From Pseudomonas sp. UBA6562 (GTDB lineage: Bacteria; Pseudomonadota; Gammaproteobacteria; Pseudomonadales; Pseudomonadaceae): a stretch of DNA of 64,000 bases. The DNA is taken from the NCBI RefSeq assembly GCF_002434265.1, contig NZ_DJJS01000003.1:1-64000 (forward strand). Reading direction: 5' to 3'. Shown here piece after piece: positions 48,267 to 57,725 of this stretch (position 1 is the stretch's first letter; every line of letters starts with the position of its first letter). A program made the translations under genes and the position numbers. A model generated the notes under the pieces. It was given only the letters and a program-made list of their open reading frames with translations, was not told the DNA's origin and made no database searches.

Positions 48267-49802
48267 ATGCGTTCTCTTACCCTTCACCTGAAAGTCCTCA
48301 TCACCGTCCTGGTGCTGCTGGGCATCATGGTCACGGCCTATCAGATCTTCTTCCTCGGCATTCCGGTGACCGAAGACGAGACCGACGACTTGTGGAACAT
48401 CGACGCCAAGGTCGAGTTCGTGGCCAGCACCAAGGACCCGGTCAAGGTGCAGATGTTCGTGCCGCCGCTCAATCGCGATTACGTCAGCCTCAACGAGAGC
48501 TTCATCTCCAACAACTACGGCGTGAGCGTCAACCGCGCCGACGGCAACCGCAAGGTGACCTGGTCGGCGCGCCGCGCCAGCGGCAACCAGACCCTCTATT
48601 ACCGTCTGGTGCTGACCAAGCGCTACAGCACCGAAAAGGCCAAGATCAAAGGCCCGACCTTCCGCGACAGCCTGGCCGTCGAAGGCCCGGAAAAGGTCGC
48701 CGCCGAAGCCTTGATGGCGCCGATCCGCCAGCATTCTGCCGACGTCGAAACCTTCGTCGGCGAGACCATCAAGCGGGTCAACAACCTCAACGACGACAAC
48801 GTCAAACTGCTGCTGGCCGGCGACACCTCGGCATTGAACAAGGCCAAGGTCATCGACCTGCTGCTGTCCATCGCCCACGTGCCGATGGAAAAGGTGCACA
48901 CCATCCGCCTGGTGGCCGACACCCCGCAAACCCCTGAACTGTGGCTGCGCAGCTTCAACGGCAGCGACTGGCTGTACTTCAACCCCGACACCGGCGAACA
49001 GGGCCTGCCCAGCGACCGTCTGATGTGGTGGAGCGGCGACGACAACCTGGTCACCGTCGATGGCGGCAAGCGCGCCAACGTCACCTTCAGCCTGAACAAC
49101 AGCGAGATGAACGCCATCCGCCTGGCCAAGCTGACCGACGAGAACACCGACGCCGACTTCCTCGAATACTCGCTGTACAGCCTGCCGCTGCAAACCCAGC
49201 AGACCTTCATGATCATGGTCATGATCCCCATCGGCGTGCTGGTCATCCTGGTGCTGCGCAACCTGATCGGCATCCAGACCCTGGGCACCTTCACCCCGGT
49301 GCTGATCGCCCTGGCCTTCCGCGAAACGCAACTGGGTTTCGGCATCGCGCTGTTCACGGTGATCACCGCACTGGGCCTGTCGCTGCGCTCGTACCTGGAG
49401 CACCTCAAGCTGCAGATGCTGCCGCGCCTGTCGGTGGTGCTGACCTTCGTCGTGGTGCTGATCGCCGCCATCAGCCTGTTCAGCCACAAGTTGGGCCTTG
49501 AGCGCGGGCTGTCGGTAGCGCTGTTCCCGATGGTGATCCTGACCATGACCATCGAGCGGCTGTCGATCACCTGGGAAGAGCGTGGTGGCGGCCATGCCAT
49601 GAAGGTCGCCATCGGCACGCTGTTCGCTGCCTCCCTGGCGCACCTGCTGATGATGGTGCCGGAGCTGGTGTACTTCGTCTTCACCTTCCCGGCCGTGCTG
49701 TTGATCCTGGTGGGCTTCATGCTGGCGATGGGTCGCTACCGCGGCTACCGCCTGACCGAGCTCGTGCGCTTTAAGGCGTTCCTGAAAAAGGCTGACGGCT
49801 GA
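48267..49802 (+). CDS. Inactive transglutaminase fused to seven membrane helices
   Basis: A 511-residue membrane protein. One N-terminal anchor (VLITVLVLLGIMVTAYQIFF) is followed by a periplasmic region of about 280 residues resembling transglutaminase-like folds without the catalytic triad. A C-terminal seven-helix membrane part begins at about residue 310 (FMIMVMIPIGVLVILVLRNL, GLSLRSYLEHLKLQMLPRLS, LSVALFPMVILTMTIERLSI). The combination is a known domain pair of unknown function that travels with retropepsin and ATP-grasp genes. It overlaps the next gene by one base. Confidence 0.88.
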   Translation: MRSLTLHLKVLITVLVLLGIMVTAYQIFFLGIPVTEDETDDLWNIDAKVEFVASTKDPVKVQMFVPPLNRDYVSLNESFISNNYGVSVNRADGNRKVTWSARRASGNQTLYYRLVLTKRYSTEKAKIKGPTFRDSLAVEGPEKVAAEALMAPIRQHSADVETFVGETIKRVNNLNDDNVKLLLAGDTSALNKAKVIDLLLSIAHVPMEKVHTIRLVADTPQTPELWLRSFNGSDWLYFNPDTGEQGLPSDRLMWWSGDDNLVTVDGGKRANVTFSLNNSEMNAIRLAKLTDENTDADFLEYSLYSLPLQTQQTFMIMVMIPIGVLVILVLRNLIGIQTLGTFTPVLIALAFRETQLGFGIALFTVITALGLSLRSYLEHLKLQMLPRLSVVLTFVVVLIAAISLFSHKLGLERGLSVALFPMVILTMTIERLSITWEERGGGHAMKVAIGTLFAASLAHLLMMVPELVYFVFTFPAVLLILVGFMLAMGRYRGYRLTELVRFKAFLKKADG

Positions 49803-50782
49803 TGTTCGGACTGATCAAGACCTGGCGAGCCCTGGAGGCGCGGGGCATCATGGGCATCAACCGGCGTAACGCCGACTACGTGCTCAAGTACAACAAGCGC
49901 AGCCTGTACCCGGTGGTGGACGACAAGATCATCACCAAGGAACGGGCCCTGGCCGCCGGCATCCATGTGCCGGAGATGTACGGCATCATCGAGACCGAGA
50001 AGCAGATCGACACGCTGCACGAGATCATCGGCGGGCGCAGCGATTTCGTCATCAAGCCGGCGCAGGGCGCCGGTGGCGACGGCATCCTGGTGGTCGCCGA
50101 CCGCTTCGAGGACCGCTACCGCACGGTGTCGGGCAAGATCATCAGCCACGAGGAGATCGAGCACCAGGTGTCGAGCATCCTCACTGGCCTGTACTCGCTG
50201 GGTGGGCATCGCGACCGCGCGCTGATCGAGTACCGCGTCACCCCCGACCAGATCTTCAAGAGCATCAGCTACGAAGGCGTGCCCGACATCCGCATCATCG
50301 TGCTGATGGGCTACCCGGTGATGGCCATGCTGCGCCTGCCGACCCGGCAGTCCGGCGGCAAGGCCAACCTGCACCAAGGCGCCATCGGTGTGGGCGTGGA
50401 CCTGGCCACCGGCGTCACCCTGCGCGGCACTTGGCTGAACCGCATCATCAGCAAGCACCCCGACACCACCAACTCGGTCGACGGCGTGCAACTGCCGACC
50501 TGGGACGGCTTCATGAAGCTGGCCGCCAGTTGCTATGAACTGTGCGGCCTGGGCTACATCGGGGTGGACATGGTGCTGGACCAGGACAAAGGCCCGTTGA
50601 TCCTGGAGCTCAACGCCCGCCCGGGCCTGAACATCCAGATCGCCAACGACTGCGGCCTGACCCAGCGCACCCACGCCATCGAGGCCCACCTCGAAGCCCT
50701 GGCCAAGGACGGGCTGAGCGAAGATGCCGAGCAGCGTGTGAAGGTCGCCCAGGGTTTGTTCGGGCACGTGCCGGCGTATTGA
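49802..50782 (+). CDS. ATP-grasp ligase, alpha-L-glutamate ligase-like (RimK relative)
   Basis: A 326-residue ATP-grasp enzyme related to RimK-type ligases. It shows FVIKPAQGAGGDGILVV (glycine loop), a magnesium-binding C-terminus LILELNARPGLNIQIANDCG and an N-terminal region NRRNADYVLKYNKRSLYP. It should join an amino group to a carboxylate; substrates are unknown. Linked genes suggest a periplasmic peptide modification or a small-molecule amide synthesised in the cytoplasm and processed outside. Comparative genomic work on amidoligases has described such clusters. Confidence 0.88.
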   Translation: MFGLIKTWRALEARGIMGINRRNADYVLKYNKRSLYPVVDDKIITKERALAAGIHVPEMYGIIETEKQIDTLHEIIGGRSDFVIKPAQGAGGDGILVVADRFEDRYRTVSGKIISHEEIEHQVSSILTGLYSLGGHRDRALIEYRVTPDQIFKSISYEGVPDIRIIVLMGYPVMAMLRLPTRQSGGKANLHQGAIGVGVDLATGVTLRGTWLNRIISKHPDTTNSVDGVQLPTWDGFMKLAASCYELCGLGYIGVDMVLDQDKGPLILELNARPGLNIQIANDCGLTQRTHAIEAHLEALAKDGLSEDAEQRVKVAQGLFGHVPAY

Positions 50783-51098
50783 CCATGGCCGGGTTCGCCC
50801 GGCACTGGCCGCACTCTCGAAGGGGAGCGCACCTTGGGCGCACGGCGCTGGCGCGCCGAGAGCATGTCCAGCGCCTTGGTGCACGGCACACGTCTCGATA
50901 GGCGTGCGTCGAAGGCGGGTGACGTCCGATAGGGGACGTCCCGCCCGAATCACCCGCCGAGCCTGAACGCCCCACCAGGCGCCAGTCGGCATTGCCCCTG
51001 CCCGACCGTCGCCTCAAGGCTTTTCATACAGAGCCTAGGCGCCCTTCCCACACCGGACTACAATCGCCCTCCTCGCTTTGCCATCACTGCCCTGACTG
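50783..51098. other. Intergenic stretch before pabB
   Basis: About 315 GC-rich bases without a convincing gene. An inverted repeat GACGTCC/GGACGTC lies at 50921-50940 with a six-base loop. It lacks a T-run. A promoter for pabB was not recognised. Confidence 0.45.
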
Positions 51099-52442
51099 AT
51101 GCCGACCTGTACGCTCCACCCCCTGCCCTATCAGCCCGACCCCGCCGTGTATTTCGCCTACGTGCGCGAGGCACCTGGCGCCGTACTGCTCGACAGCGCC
51201 CGGCCTGGCGCCGAGCGCGGCCGCTTCGACCTGCTCAGCGCCTGGCCGCTGCAACAGCTGCAAGCGCACGTCGACGAAACCGGTACGGCGTACCTGCGGC
51301 GCCTGCGCGGGGCCTTGCACGGGTTGGGCGAGGCGGCACTGCCGGAAGGCTGCGAGCTGCCCTTCGCAGGTGGACTGATCGGATACCTGAGCTACGATTT
51401 CGGCCGCCGCCTGGAGCCGTCGCCGGCCTGCGCGGTGGACGACCTCGGCCTGCCCGACGCGCACTTGGGCCTGTATGGCTGGTCGCTGATCAGCGACCAC
51501 CGTTTGCGCACCACCCAGCTGGTCTTCCACCCCCGGGTGGAAGCGCACGAGCGCGCCCGCCTGGTGCGCTTGTTCGACACCGACGCAGCGCCGCAACGCA
51601 CTGGTTTCCGCCTCTTGGAACCAATGCGCGGCGACCTCGACCGCCAGCAGTACCGCCAGGCCTTCGACCGTGTGCAGGCCTACATCCAGGCCGGCGACTG
51701 CTACCAGATCAACCTCACGCAACGCTTCCGCGCACCCTGCGCGGGCGATCCCTGGCACGCCTACCAGGCGTTGCGCGGCGCGTGCCCCACGCCGTTCTCG
51801 GGCTTCATGCAACTGGCCGATGGCACGGCGCTGTTGAGCTTTTCTCCCGAGCGCTTCATCCAGGTGCGTGGCAAACAGGTGGAAACCCGGCCGATCAAGG
51901 GCACCCGCCCGCGCGCCAGCGCCCCGGAGCAAGACGCCGCCAACGCCCGCGAGCTGCTCGCGAGCGCCAAGGACCGCTCGGAAAACCTGATGATCGTCGA
52001 CCTGCTGCGCAACGATCTGGGTCGCAGTTGCGAGATCGGCTCGGTGCGGGTGCCGGAGCTGTTCAGCCTGGAGAGCTACCCCAACGTCCATCATCTGGTG
52101 AGCAGCGTCACCGGCCGCCTGGCGCCGGGCAATGACGCCCTGGACCTGATCGCGGGCAGCTTTCCCGGCGGCTCGATCACCGGCGCACCGAAGATCCGCG
52201 CCATGCAGATCATCGACGAGCTCGAGCCCCATCGCCGGGCGTTGTATTGCGGCTCCCTGCTGTACCTGGACGTACGCGGCGAGATGGACAGCTCCATCGC
52301 CATCCGCAGCGTGTTGGTCAAGGACGGCCAGGTCTGTTGTTGGGGCGGCGGCGCGGTGGTGGCCGATTCGGACTGGCAGGCGGAGTTCGAGGAATCGATC
52401 GCCAAGGTGCGGGTGCTGATGGAAACCTTGCAGGACTTGTAG
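51099..52442 (+). CDS. pabB: Aminodeoxychorismate synthase component I
   Basis: A 447-residue chorismate-binding enzyme, making 4-amino-4-deoxychorismate for folate. Typical text is GGLIGYLSYDFGRRLE in the N-terminal region, then IQAGDCYQINLTQRF, LLSFSPERFIQVRG, RPIKGTRPR and the C-terminal SFPGGSITGAPKIRAMQIID. The lysine PIKGT is typical of PabB, which uses it in catalysis (anthranilate synthases have alanine). No pabA is adjacent; the glutaminase of the anthranilate pathway may serve. Confidence 0.95.
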   Translation: MPTCTLHPLPYQPDPAVYFAYVREAPGAVLLDSARPGAERGRFDLLSAWPLQQLQAHVDETGTAYLRRLRGALHGLGEAALPEGCELPFAGGLIGYLSYDFGRRLEPSPACAVDDLGLPDAHLGLYGWSLISDHRLRTTQLVFHPRVEAHERARLVRLFDTDAAPQRTGFRLLEPMRGDLDRQQYRQAFDRVQAYIQAGDCYQINLTQRFRAPCAGDPWHAYQALRGACPTPFSGFMQLADGTALLSFSPERFIQVRGKQVETRPIKGTRPRASAPEQDAANARELLASAKDRSENLMIVDLLRNDLGRSCEIGSVRVPELFSLESYPNVHHLVSSVTGRLAPGNDALDLIAGSFPGGSITGAPKIRAMQIIDELEPHRRALYCGSLLYLDVRGEMDSSIAIRSVLVKDGQVCCWGGGAVVADSDWQAEFEESIAKVRVLMETLQDL

Positions 52443-52596
52443 CGGCCGAAGGTCGCCAAGGGTCGCCTCGTTACCGCTTGGGTGAAGGCTTCGCTATACG
52501 TGGCCAGGCATCCGCTCGCCTCGCCGGTCTGCCGTTTTTTGTTACCATCGGCCCACTACGAGCGCCCAGCGCCACTTTCACGATGGAAACCGCCTG

Positions 52597-53331
52597 ATGA
52601 GCCAACCTTTCGACGTCGCCGCCCTGGCCGCGGCCTATGCCAGCAAGTCTCCGCAAGACATCCTCAAGCTCGCCTTCGAACACTTCGGCGACGACCTGTG
52701 GATTTCCTTCAGCGGTGCCGAGGACGTGGTGCTGGTGGACATGGCCTGGAAACTCAACAAGCAGGTCAAGGTGTTCAGCCTCGACACCGGGCGCCTGCAC
52801 CCGGAGACCTACCGTTTCATCGAGCAGGTGCGCGAGCAATACGGCTTGCCCATCGAACTGCTCAGCCCCGACCGTGACCGGCTCGACGCCTTCGTCAAGG
52901 AAAAGGGCCTGTTCAGCTTCTACCGCGACGGCCATGGCGAGTGCTGCGGCATCCGCAAGATCGAACCGCTGCGGCGCAAACTGTCGACCGTGCGTGCCTG
53001 GGCCACCGGCCAGCGCCGCGACCAGAGCCCAGGGACGCGCAGCCAGGTGCCGGTGCTGGAAATCGACGGTGCCTTCTCCACGCCCGAGCGGCCGCTGTAC
53101 AAGTTCAACCCTTTGGCGCAGATGACCAGCGAAGAAGTCTGGGGTTACATCCGCATGCTCGAGCTGCCCTACAACAGCCTGCACGAGCGCGGCTTCATCA
53201 GCATCGGCTGCGAACCCTGCACTCGCCCGGTATTGCCACGCCAGCACGAGCGCGAAGGGCGCTGGTGGTGGGAGGAGTCCACGCAGAAGGAATGCGGGCT
53301 GCACGCCGGCAACCTCATTACCAAGGTTTGA
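52597..53331 (+). CDS. cysH: Adenylyl-sulfate (APS) reductase
   Basis: A 244-residue assimilatory reductase. It carries the cluster cysteines GECCGIRKIEPLRR and GCEPCTRPVLPRQHE, which mark the 4Fe-4S APS-reducing type found in Pseudomonas, and the C-terminal ECGLH with the redox-active cysteine. The P-loop-like SFSGAEDVVLVDMA is near residue 40. It releases sulfite from APS during cysteine synthesis. The cysB regulator lies next to it, convergent. Confidence 0.96.
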   Translation: MSQPFDVAALAAAYASKSPQDILKLAFEHFGDDLWISFSGAEDVVLVDMAWKLNKQVKVFSLDTGRLHPETYRFIEQVREQYGLPIELLSPDRDRLDAFVKEKGLFSFYRDGHGECCGIRKIEPLRRKLSTVRAWATGQRRDQSPGTRSQVPVLEIDGAFSTPERPLYKFNPLAQMTSEEVWGYIRMLELPYNSLHERGFISIGCEPCTRPVLPRQHEREGRWWWEESTQKECGLHAGNLITKV

Positions 53332-53382
53332 TCTTTAGGGTCCTGTGATTGCCGGAGCGCCTGGCCGGCGCTCCGGACCGGC

Positions 53383-54357
53383 TCAATGCACCGGCAGTTC
53401 CACGCCTTCGAACAGCGCCTCGAGCTCTTGCTTGTTGTGGCACTGAATGGCTTTGGCCATCACTTCGCGGGTCAGGTGCGGGGCGAACTTCTCGATGAAG
53501 TCGCACATGAAGCCGCGCAGGAAGGTGCCGCGGCGGAAGCCGATCTTGGTGATGCTCGGCTCGAACAGCTCGCTGGCGTCGAGCGCCACCAGGTCGTTGT
53601 CGAGCTTGGCATCGACCGCCATGCCGGCCACGATCCCCACGCCCAAGCCCAGGCGCACGTACGTCTTGATGACGTCGGCATCGGCGGCGGTGAACACCAC
53701 CTTAGGAATCAGGCCACGGTGATTGAACGCTTCGTCGAGTTTCGAGCGGCCGGTGAAGCCGAACACATAGGTGACGATAGGGTATTCGGCCAAGGCTTCG
53801 AGCGTGAGCTTGGGCAGCTTGGTCAGGGCGTGGCCCTGGGGCACCACCACGCAGCGGTTCCATTTGTAGCACGGCATCATGATCAGGTCGTTGAACAGCT
53901 CCAGCGCCTCGGTGGCGATGGCGAAGTCGACGGTGCCGTCTGCGGCCATTTCGGCGATCTGCATGGGCGAACCCTGGTGCATGTGCAGGGCCACTTCAGG
54001 GTACTGCTTGATGAAGTTGCTGATCACCGGAGGCAGGGCATAACGCGCCTGGGTGTGGGTGGTGGCGATGGACAACGTGCCCTTTTTCTCGTTGGAGAAT
54101 TCCTGGGCGATCTGCTTGATGCTTTCGACCTTGCGCAGGATTTCGCCGGCGGTGGTGATGATGCGCTCGCCCGCCGGGGTGACGCGCGTCAGATGCTTGC
54201 CGCTACGGGCGAAGACTTCGACGCCCAGTTCGTCTTCGAGCAGGCGGATCTGCTTGCTGATGCCGGGCTGCGAGGTATACAGGCTTTGCGCCGTGGCCGA
54301 GACGTTGAGGTCGTGGTGCGCCACTTCCCAGATGTAGCGCAGTTGTTGGAGCTTCAT
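53383..54357 (-). CDS. cysB: LysR-type regulator of cysteine synthesis
   Basis: A 324-residue CysB. The N-terminal helix-turn-helix is in LNVSATAQSLYTSQPGISKQ, after MKLQQLRYIWEVAHHDL. The coinducer domain shows CysB-typical text: TTHTQARYALPPVISNFIKQ and KTYVRLGLGVGIVAGMA. It activates sulfate-uptake and reduction genes with N-acetylserine. AGGTATACCT precedes the ATG. The length is that of the E. coli protein (324). Confidence 0.97.
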   Translation of the reverse strand: MKLQQLRYIWEVAHHDLNVSATAQSLYTSQPGISKQIRLLEDELGVEVFARSGKHLTRVTPAGERIITTAGEILRKVESIKQIAQEFSNEKKGTLSIATTHTQARYALPPVISNFIKQYPEVALHMHQGSPMQIAEMAADGTVDFAIATEALELFNDLIMMPCYKWNRCVVVPQGHALTKLPKLTLEALAEYPIVTYVFGFTGRSKLDEAFNHRGLIPKVVFTAADADVIKTYVRLGLGVGIVAGMAVDAKLDNDLVALDASELFEPSITKIGFRRGTFLRGFMCDFIEKFAPHLTREVMAKAIQCHNKQELEALFEGVELPVH

Positions 54358-54481
54358 AGGTATACCTCGAATCGGCGTAAGTCAGCGGCGAACGGCACGG
54401 GTTATAACTATATGAGTGGTCAAGGAAATAAATCTAGAACTTTTTCGCCCTAGCGGTAGGGAAATTTCTGACTGGCATCGA

Positions 54482-54979
54482 TCAAACTTTCCTACGTCCT
54501 AGGTGAGGTGAAAGCGGAACCATATAGACCGGCACCTGGGCCAATTGCAGCAAACGCACGGCCGTGCGGCCAATCGGCACATCCACGCCCGCACCGTGAC
54601 TGTGGCTGCCGAACACCAGCAGGTCGGCTTGCAGGCATTCGACCTGGTCAAGGACCACCTGCGCCGGATCGCCCTGGCGCACGCGCACGGCCTTGATGAC
54701 CGCCAAATCCGCCGCCTCGCCCAGCTCCTCGCGAAAGTTTTCCAGCACCCGTCGTTCGATGTTGGCCAGCACCGCGTTGACACCCTGGCTGTGCAGCTGG
54801 TCGAGGGTGCGAGCGTCCAGGTAGCTCTGCAGCAAGGATTCGGCGAACTGGCCCATGGGCTCGACGGCATGGACTACATACAGATTGGCATCGAACGTAC
54901 GCGCCAGGGCCAGCGCGTGTTGCATGACGAATGGCGCGTACACGCCAAGGTCGCTGGCGTACAGCAGGGAACGGATCAT
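54482..54979 (-). CDS. Universal stress protein, UspA family
   Basis: A 165-residue single-domain Usp. The start IRSLLYASDLGVYAPFVMQH, the helix LNARNVY-like region (FDANLYVVHAVEPMGQFAES) and the C-terminal GSHSHGAGVDVPIGRTAVRL are typical; the last resembles the nucleotide-binding GxxG-S/T signature in part only. GGAGG precedes the ATG. It is monocistronic next to cysB. Confidence 0.88.
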   Translation of the reverse strand: MIRSLLYASDLGVYAPFVMQHALALARTFDANLYVVHAVEPMGQFAESLLQSYLDARTLDQLHSQGVNAVLANIERRVLENFREELGEAADLAVIKAVRVRQGDPAQVVLDQVECLQADLLVFGSHSHGAGVDVPIGRTAVRLLQLAQVPVYMVPLSPHLGRRKV

Positions 54980-55087
54980 CCGACCTCCTCGGCTGCCGGG
55001 CGGCAGCGCAAGGTTGAGCTTAGCAGCGCCTTGCGCGGCCGCAGCGCTTCGTGCAGCACCCCGCTGCCGGCAGTGCCTGGCGCCGGC

Positions 55088-56038
55088 TCAGCCTGCGCGA
55101 TTGCTGCGATCGATGAACGCCAGGGACTGGTACAAGGCTTCCATGCGCGGCAACGAGCAACCGGCTTCGCGGGCGCGGGCGAGCGGCTCGCCATAGATGG
55201 CCTGCAACTCGAGGGGGCGCTGCTGGGCGTGGTCGTGGTACATGCTTGGCCAATAGTCGGGCATCTGTTCGGTGACCCGCAGCAGATGCGCGGCGAAGCT
55301 GTCGTCCAGATCGTGGCCGCAAGCCTGCGCACCCTGTACCACCTCACGCATCAATGCCTGGATCAAGGCGCGGCTGTCGGGGTCGGCCATCAGCGGCGTG
55401 GTGCTGGCACGCAGCAGGACCGACAAGCCGTTGTAGGGCACGTTCCACACCAGCTTTTGCCAGCGCGCCAGGCCCAGGTCTTCCATCGCCTGGGAGTCCA
55501 AGCCGGCCGCGTGGAACAGTTGGGCGGCGGCTTCGACCACATCCATGGCCTGGTCGCCGCTGGCCGGGCCGCTGTGATAGCCCACGTTCACCGCGCCCAG
55601 CGCCTGATGGCGGACGAATCCAGGCGCCTGGCGGCTGACGCAGACGAAACACAACCCGCCGAGCAGGTGCATGTCGTCGCGTAGCATCGGGCGCAGTTGC
55701 TCTTCGACGCCCAGGCCGTTCTGCAGCAGGATCACCTTGGCACCCGGCGCAGCCGCTCGGGCGATCAGCGGGGCCAGTTCGGCGTTGCTGGTGGCCTTGG
55801 CGCCGACCAGCAACCAGTCGCAGGGCGGTAGGTCGGCGGCATCCTCGTAGGCGCGCACCTTCAGGGTGAAGGTGCCATGCAGGGCGCTGTCGAGGGTCAT
55901 GCCTTGGTCACGTACGTGGGCATAGTCGCTGCGCAGCAAAAAATGCACATCGAAGCCGGCACGCGCCAGCATCAGGCCATAAAAGCCGCCGATGGCACCG
56001 CTGCCGATGATGCCGACGCGTACGGGGTTAGAGGTCAT
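55088..56038 (-). CDS. 2-dehydropantoate 2-reductase family protein
   Basis: A 316-residue NADPH-dependent reductase of the ApbA/PanE family. The dinucleotide-binding motif is VGIIGSGAIGGFYGLMLARA; the catalytic lysine is expected in WQKLVWNVPYNGLSVLL; SSMYHD-type text is seen as PSMYHDHAQQRPLELQAIYG. The ATG at 56038 removes an extension that does not fit the family. Pseudomonas often has several paralogues, so a role in pantothenate synthesis is not certain. Confidence 0.88.
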   Translation of the reverse strand: MTSNPVRVGIIGSGAIGGFYGLMLARAGFDVHFLLRSDYAHVRDQGMTLDSALHGTFTLKVRAYEDAADLPPCDWLLVGAKATSNAELAPLIARAAAPGAKVILLQNGLGVEEQLRPMLRDDMHLLGGLCFVCVSRQAPGFVRHQALGAVNVGYHSGPASGDQAMDVVEAAAQLFHAAGLDSQAMEDLGLARWQKLVWNVPYNGLSVLLRASTTPLMADPDSRALIQALMREVVQGAQACGHDLDDSFAAHLLRVTEQMPDYWPSMYHDHAQQRPLELQAIYGEPLARAREAGCSLPRMEALYQSLAFIDRSNRAG

Positions 56039-56290
56039 GCGGCGCTCCAGAAGGCTTGGGTCGGGCCACCGATCTTGCCACACACGGTCGCCGAGTTTCG
56101 AGGTCCGCCCATGCCAGACGCCGGCAGCGCTGCGGACCGGTGGGCAAAAACCCCAGTAGCCTCGGGGTTTGCCCATTGTCGCAGGCCCCTTTAACGCGCT
56201 AAGGTTCTGCCCTTCCCCGCTGCGAACAATCTGCTGCTGGGCCGCACGGGGTCGCTGGCGGCCAGCACCCGTGACCTGACGAGTAACACG

Positions 56291-57367
56291 ATGGCTGATT
56301 TACCGATCGATGACTTGAACGTCGCCTCCAACGACACCCTGATCACCCCCGATCAGTTGAAAAAAGAGATTCCCCTCAGCCGCAAGGCCCTGGACACCGT
56401 GACCAAAGGTCGCGAAGTGGTTCGCAACATTCTCGACGGCAAGGACCATCGCCTGTTCGTCGTCGTCGGCCCCTGCTCCATCCATGACCTCAAGGCCGCG
56501 CACGCCTACGCCGAACGCCTGAAGGTGCTGGCCGAGGAAGTGTCCGACACGCTGTACCTGGTCATGCGGGTGTATTTCGAGAAGCCGCGCACCACCGTAG
56601 GCTGGAAAGGCCTGATCAACGACCCGTACCTGGACGACTCGTTCAAGATCCAGGATGGTCTGCACATCGGTCGCCAACTGCTGCTGGACCTCGCCGAGCA
56701 AGGCCTGCCCACCGCCACCGAAGCGCTCGACCCGATCTCCCCGCAGTACCTGCAAGACCTGATCAGCTGGTCGGCCATCGGCGCGCGCACCACCGAATCC
56801 CAGACCCACCGGGAAATGGCCTCGGGCCTGTCCTCGGCGGTCGGCTTCAAGAACGGCACCGACGGCGGGCTCACCGTCGCCATCAATGCCTTGCAGTCGG
56901 TGTCCAAACCCCACCGCTTCCTGGGCATCAACCAGCAAGGCGGCGTGTCGATCGTCACCACCAAGGGCAACGCCTATGGGCATGTGGTGCTGCGCGGCGG
57001 CAACGGCAAGCCCAACTACGACTCGGTCAGCGTCGCACTGTGCGAGCAGGACCTGGCCAAGGCCAAGATCAAGCCGAACATCATGGTCGATTGCAGCCAT
57101 GCCAACTCCAACAAGGACCCGGCATTGCAACCTCTGGTGATGGACAACGTGGCCAACCAGATTCTGGAAGGCAACCAGTCGATCATCGGCCTGATGGTGG
57201 AAAGCCATCTGAACTGGGGTGCGCAGTCCATCCCGAAAAACCTCGAAGACCTGCAATACGGCGTGTCGGTGACTGACGCCTGCATCGACTGGGAAACCAC
57301 CGAGAAAGCCTTGCGCAGCATGCATGCCAAGCTCAAGGACGTGCTGCCTAAACGCCAGCGTGGCTGA
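56291..57367 (+). CDS. 3-deoxy-7-phosphoheptulonate (DAHP) synthase, class I
   Basis: A 358-residue AroF/G/H-type enzyme, first step of the shikimate pathway. FVVVGPCSIHDLKAAHAYAE, YFEKPRTTVGWKGLINDP, WSAIGARTTESQTHREMASG, GFKNGTDGG and DCSHANSNKDPALQP are all present. The allosteric class (Phe, Tyr or Trp) cannot be told with confidence from the sequence. It ends at a strong terminator. Confidence 0.95.
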   Translation: MADLPIDDLNVASNDTLITPDQLKKEIPLSRKALDTVTKGREVVRNILDGKDHRLFVVVGPCSIHDLKAAHAYAERLKVLAEEVSDTLYLVMRVYFEKPRTTVGWKGLINDPYLDDSFKIQDGLHIGRQLLLDLAEQGLPTATEALDPISPQYLQDLISWSAIGARTTESQTHREMASGLSSAVGFKNGTDGGLTVAINALQSVSKPHRFLGINQQGGVSIVTTKGNAYGHVVLRGGNGKPNYDSVSVALCEQDLAKAKIKPNIMVDCSHANSNKDPALQPLVMDNVANQILEGNQSIIGLMVESHLNWGAQSIPKNLEDLQYGVSVTDACIDWETTEKALRSMHAKLKDVLPKRQRG

Positions 57368-57382
57368 CACGGATTGCGTGTA

Positions 57383-57413
57383 CGAAAACGCCGGGCAATG
57401 CCCGGCGTTTTCG
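57383..57413 (+). terminator. Strong terminator after the DAHP synthase gene
   Basis: A perfect 14-bp stem (CGAAAACGCCGGGC and its complement) surrounds the loop AAT. The T-run forms the right arm of the stem, so the hairpin can terminate in both directions and also serve the convergent GNAT gene. Confidence 0.85.
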
Positions 57414-57440
57414 ATAGTGGCGATTCAGCCCGCAGTCGTT

Positions 57441-57725
57441 TCAGACCTTGTTGGCATGACGCTGTTGCCGCTCCATATAACGCTCGACATAAGAGCACGA
57501 CGGAATGACGGTGTAGCCCATCTGCTCGGCATAGGCCAATGCCTGCTGGGTCAGGGCGGCGGCGATACCCCGCCCGCGCAGGGCGTTGGGAACGAAGGTG
57601 CGGTAAATGTCCAGCGTTTGCTTACCCAGGTCCATATACGTCAGGTAGGCACGGTGACCGTCCACATTGGTCTCGAATTGATGACCAGCTTGGTCATGGT
57701 GGATGGTCAACGCTTCGCTCATCAC
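57441..57725 (-). CDS. Small GNAT N-acetyltransferase (YjdJ-like)
   Basis: A 94-residue minimal GNAT. The acetyl-CoA loop is in VPNALRGRGIAAALTQQALA, followed by YAEQMGYTVIPSCSYVERYM, the pattern of the YjdJ/COG2388 group of very short acetyltransferases. The substrate is unknown. It is convergent with the DAHP synthase gene. Confidence 0.88.
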   Translation of the reverse strand: MMSEALTIHHDQAGHQFETNVDGHRAYLTYMDLGKQTLDIYRTFVPNALRGRGIAAALTQQALAYAEQMGYTVIPSCSYVERYMERQQRHANKV

